Shown: positions 7,464 through 7,853 of the stretch, in pieces
Layout: each line of letters opens with the position of its first letter
Numbering within the stretch: the first letter of the stretch is position 1
NCBI GenBank assembly: GCA_002320775.1
Contig: DCKY01000100.1
Coordinates: forward strand, 1-7,853
Source: Planctomycetes bacterium UBA1662
GTDB taxonomy: Bacteria > Planctomycetota > UBA8108
Reading direction: 5' to 3'
Length of the DNA stretch: 7,853 nt
The notes under the pieces: generated by a model
Told to the model about the DNA's origin: nothing
What the model saw: the letters and a program-made list of their open reading frames with translations, nothing else
Databases searched by the model: none
Program-made: the position numbers and the translations under genes

Positions 7464-7487
7464 GGTTCCTTTCTTCAGGCAGGAACC
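7464..7487 (-). promoter_or_regulatory. Inverted repeat that would sequester the Shine-Dalgarno of the cysteine-rich gene
   Basis: A perfect 7-bp inverted repeat: GGTTCCT at 7464-7470 and AGGAACC at 7481-7487, separated by ten bases. In the minus-strand transcript it would form a hairpin whose 3' arm contains the AGGAA of the ribosome binding site, four bases from the TTG start. It could limit translation initiation. It could equally be a DNA operator, since the region is divergent. Confidence 0.5.
7466..7472 (-). promoter_or_regulatory. Ribosome binding site supporting the TTG start of the cysteine-rich gene
   Basis: On the minus strand this reads AAAGGAA, six bases before the TTG at 7459. 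No comparable sequence precedes the downstream ATG at 7426, so this site is the main argument for the TTG start. Its AGGAA core lies in the 3' arm of the proximal inverted repeat, so it may be hidden when the leader folds. Confidence 0.55.
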
Positions 7488-7493
7488 CCCCGG

Positions 7494-7523
7494 GACGGTT
7501 GGCGGCGCAGGAAGCCTACCGTC
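7494..7523 (-). promoter_or_regulatory. Second, distal inverted repeat in the same leader
   Basis: The arms are GACGGTTGGC at 7494-7503 and GCCTACCGTC at 7514-7523, separated by ten bases, with nine of ten positions complementary. In the minus-strand transcript the loop contains TTCCTG, which is the same anti-Shine-Dalgarno string present in the proximal hairpin's 5' arm. An alternative pairing to the ribosome binding site is therefore possible. The site is six bases from the proximal repeat. As DNA it is also a plausible dimeric repressor site between the divergent genes. Confidence 0.5.
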
Positions 7524-7527
7524 GCCT

Positions 7528-7556
7528 TTGCCAGGACGCCACTTTTTGTGTATTTC
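7528..7556 (+). promoter_or_regulatory. Candidate promoter for the FAD oxidoreductase gene
   Basis: TTGCCA (7528-7533) lies 17 bases before TATTTC (7551-7556). The -35 match is fair (four of six) and the -10 match is poor (three of six). The location is reasonable, about 50 bases before the gene. It lies next to the candidate promoter on the opposite strand, so the two would compete for polymerase if both are real. Confidence 0.22.
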
Positions 7557-7558
7557 TC

Positions 7559-7588
7559 ATTCTCCCGACTGTTTGCCAAAGCTGTAAG
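7559..7588 (-). promoter_or_regulatory. Candidate promoter for the cysteine-rich/helical gene pair
   Basis: On the minus strand a -35-like CTTACA (7588-7583) lies 18 bases from a -10-like GAGAAT (7564-7559). Each matches four of six positions of the sigma-70 consensus. Transcription would start near 7552 and give a leader of about 90 bases containing both inverted repeats. Consensus matching in a GC-rich PVC genome is weak evidence. Confidence 0.25.
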
Positions 7589-7611
7589 CTACTCGGGGAG
7601 TTAACCTAACA

Positions 7612-7853
7612 ATGCCCCAGCAGCAAAAAAGACACTACGACCTGGCGATTGTCGGAGCGGGAATCGTCGGCCTGGCCCACGCGCTCATCGCCGGCCGAAG
7701 GGGCCTGAAAACGGTCGTCTTCGAACGTGACGAGGAACCCCGCGGTGCTTCCGCTCTCAACTTCGGGATGCTGTGGCCCATAGGGCAGCGACCCGGAAAG
7801 GTCTTGAGCCGGGCTCTTCGAAGCATGGAGATCTGGCGTGACCTCTTCGACAA
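7612..7853 (+). CDS. FAD-dependent oxidoreductase, TIGR03364-like (phosphonate-associated), 3'-truncated
   Basis: The first 80 residues of a gene that runs off the window. Residues 9-40 form the Rossmann FAD-binding start of a DAO-family (pfam01266) flavoprotein: YDLAIVGAGIVGLAHA contains GAGIVG at 15-20, and the acidic FERD at 37-40 ends the second beta strand. The following block, GASALNFGMLWPIGQRPG at residues 45-62, then RALRSMEIW, matches my recollection of TIGR03364 proteins, which have a near-invariant NFGM.WPIGQ segment. These are often encoded beside phosphonatase-like hydrolases or phosphonate transporters, and some relatives are reported to oxidise N-methylated aminoethylphosphonate; recruitment to phosphonate use is inferred here. 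There is no signal peptide, so it is cytoplasmic, unlike every other product in the window. A GGGGAG at 7595-7600 may be the ribosome binding site, with an 11-base spacing. It is transcribed divergently from the cysteine-rich gene. Confidence 0.88.
   Translation, partial: MPQQQKRHYDLAIVGAGIVGLAHALIAGRRGLKTVVFERDEEPRGASALNFGMLWPIGQRPGKVLSRALRSMEIWRDLFD

Overview
The window is GC-rich and densely coding, and its gene content points to a bacterium of the Planctomycetota/Verrucomicrobiota (PVC) group. The evidence is three families largely characteristic of that group, side by side: a Pirellula/Verrucomicrobium-type heme-binding dehydrogenase (TIGR02604/TIGR02603-like), a PSCyt1-DUF1549-DUF1553 protein and a DUF1501 protein. 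The exact phylum cannot be settled from this sequence.

Bases 1-5359 (+ strand) look like one operon. It begins with the 3' part of a beta-propeller/helical-repeat/cytochrome c protein. Three bases later comes an 819-residue PSCyt1-DUF1549-DUF1553 protein with two CxxCH motifs. A further 28 bases on is a DUF1501 protein with a Tat signal. All three appear to be exported. Together they suggest a periplasmic or surface heme-c module, probably for oxidising or processing carbohydrate or another extracellular substrate; the substrate is not visible here. The middle protein carries a beta-sandwich-like segment of about 200 residues inserted into DUF1553.

Bases 5373-7459 (- strand) hold a two-gene unit, read from high to low coordinates and convergent with the first operon across only 13 bp. 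The first gene encodes a small secreted or anchored cysteine-rich protein. The second encodes a 476-residue, mostly helical exported protein. Their ends overlap by four bases (ATGA), so they are probably co-translated. I recognise neither family.

Bases 7460-7611 are a divergent intergenic region. It holds two tandem inverted repeats that would form hairpins in the leader of the cysteine-rich gene. The proximal hairpin buries that gene's Shine-Dalgarno sequence. Weak candidate promoters face in both directions.

Bases 7612-7853 (+ strand) are the start of an FAD-dependent oxidoreductase with the features of the TIGR03364 (phosphonate-associated) family, cut by the window end. No RNA genes, CRISPR arrays, insertion sequences or convincing terminators were seen.
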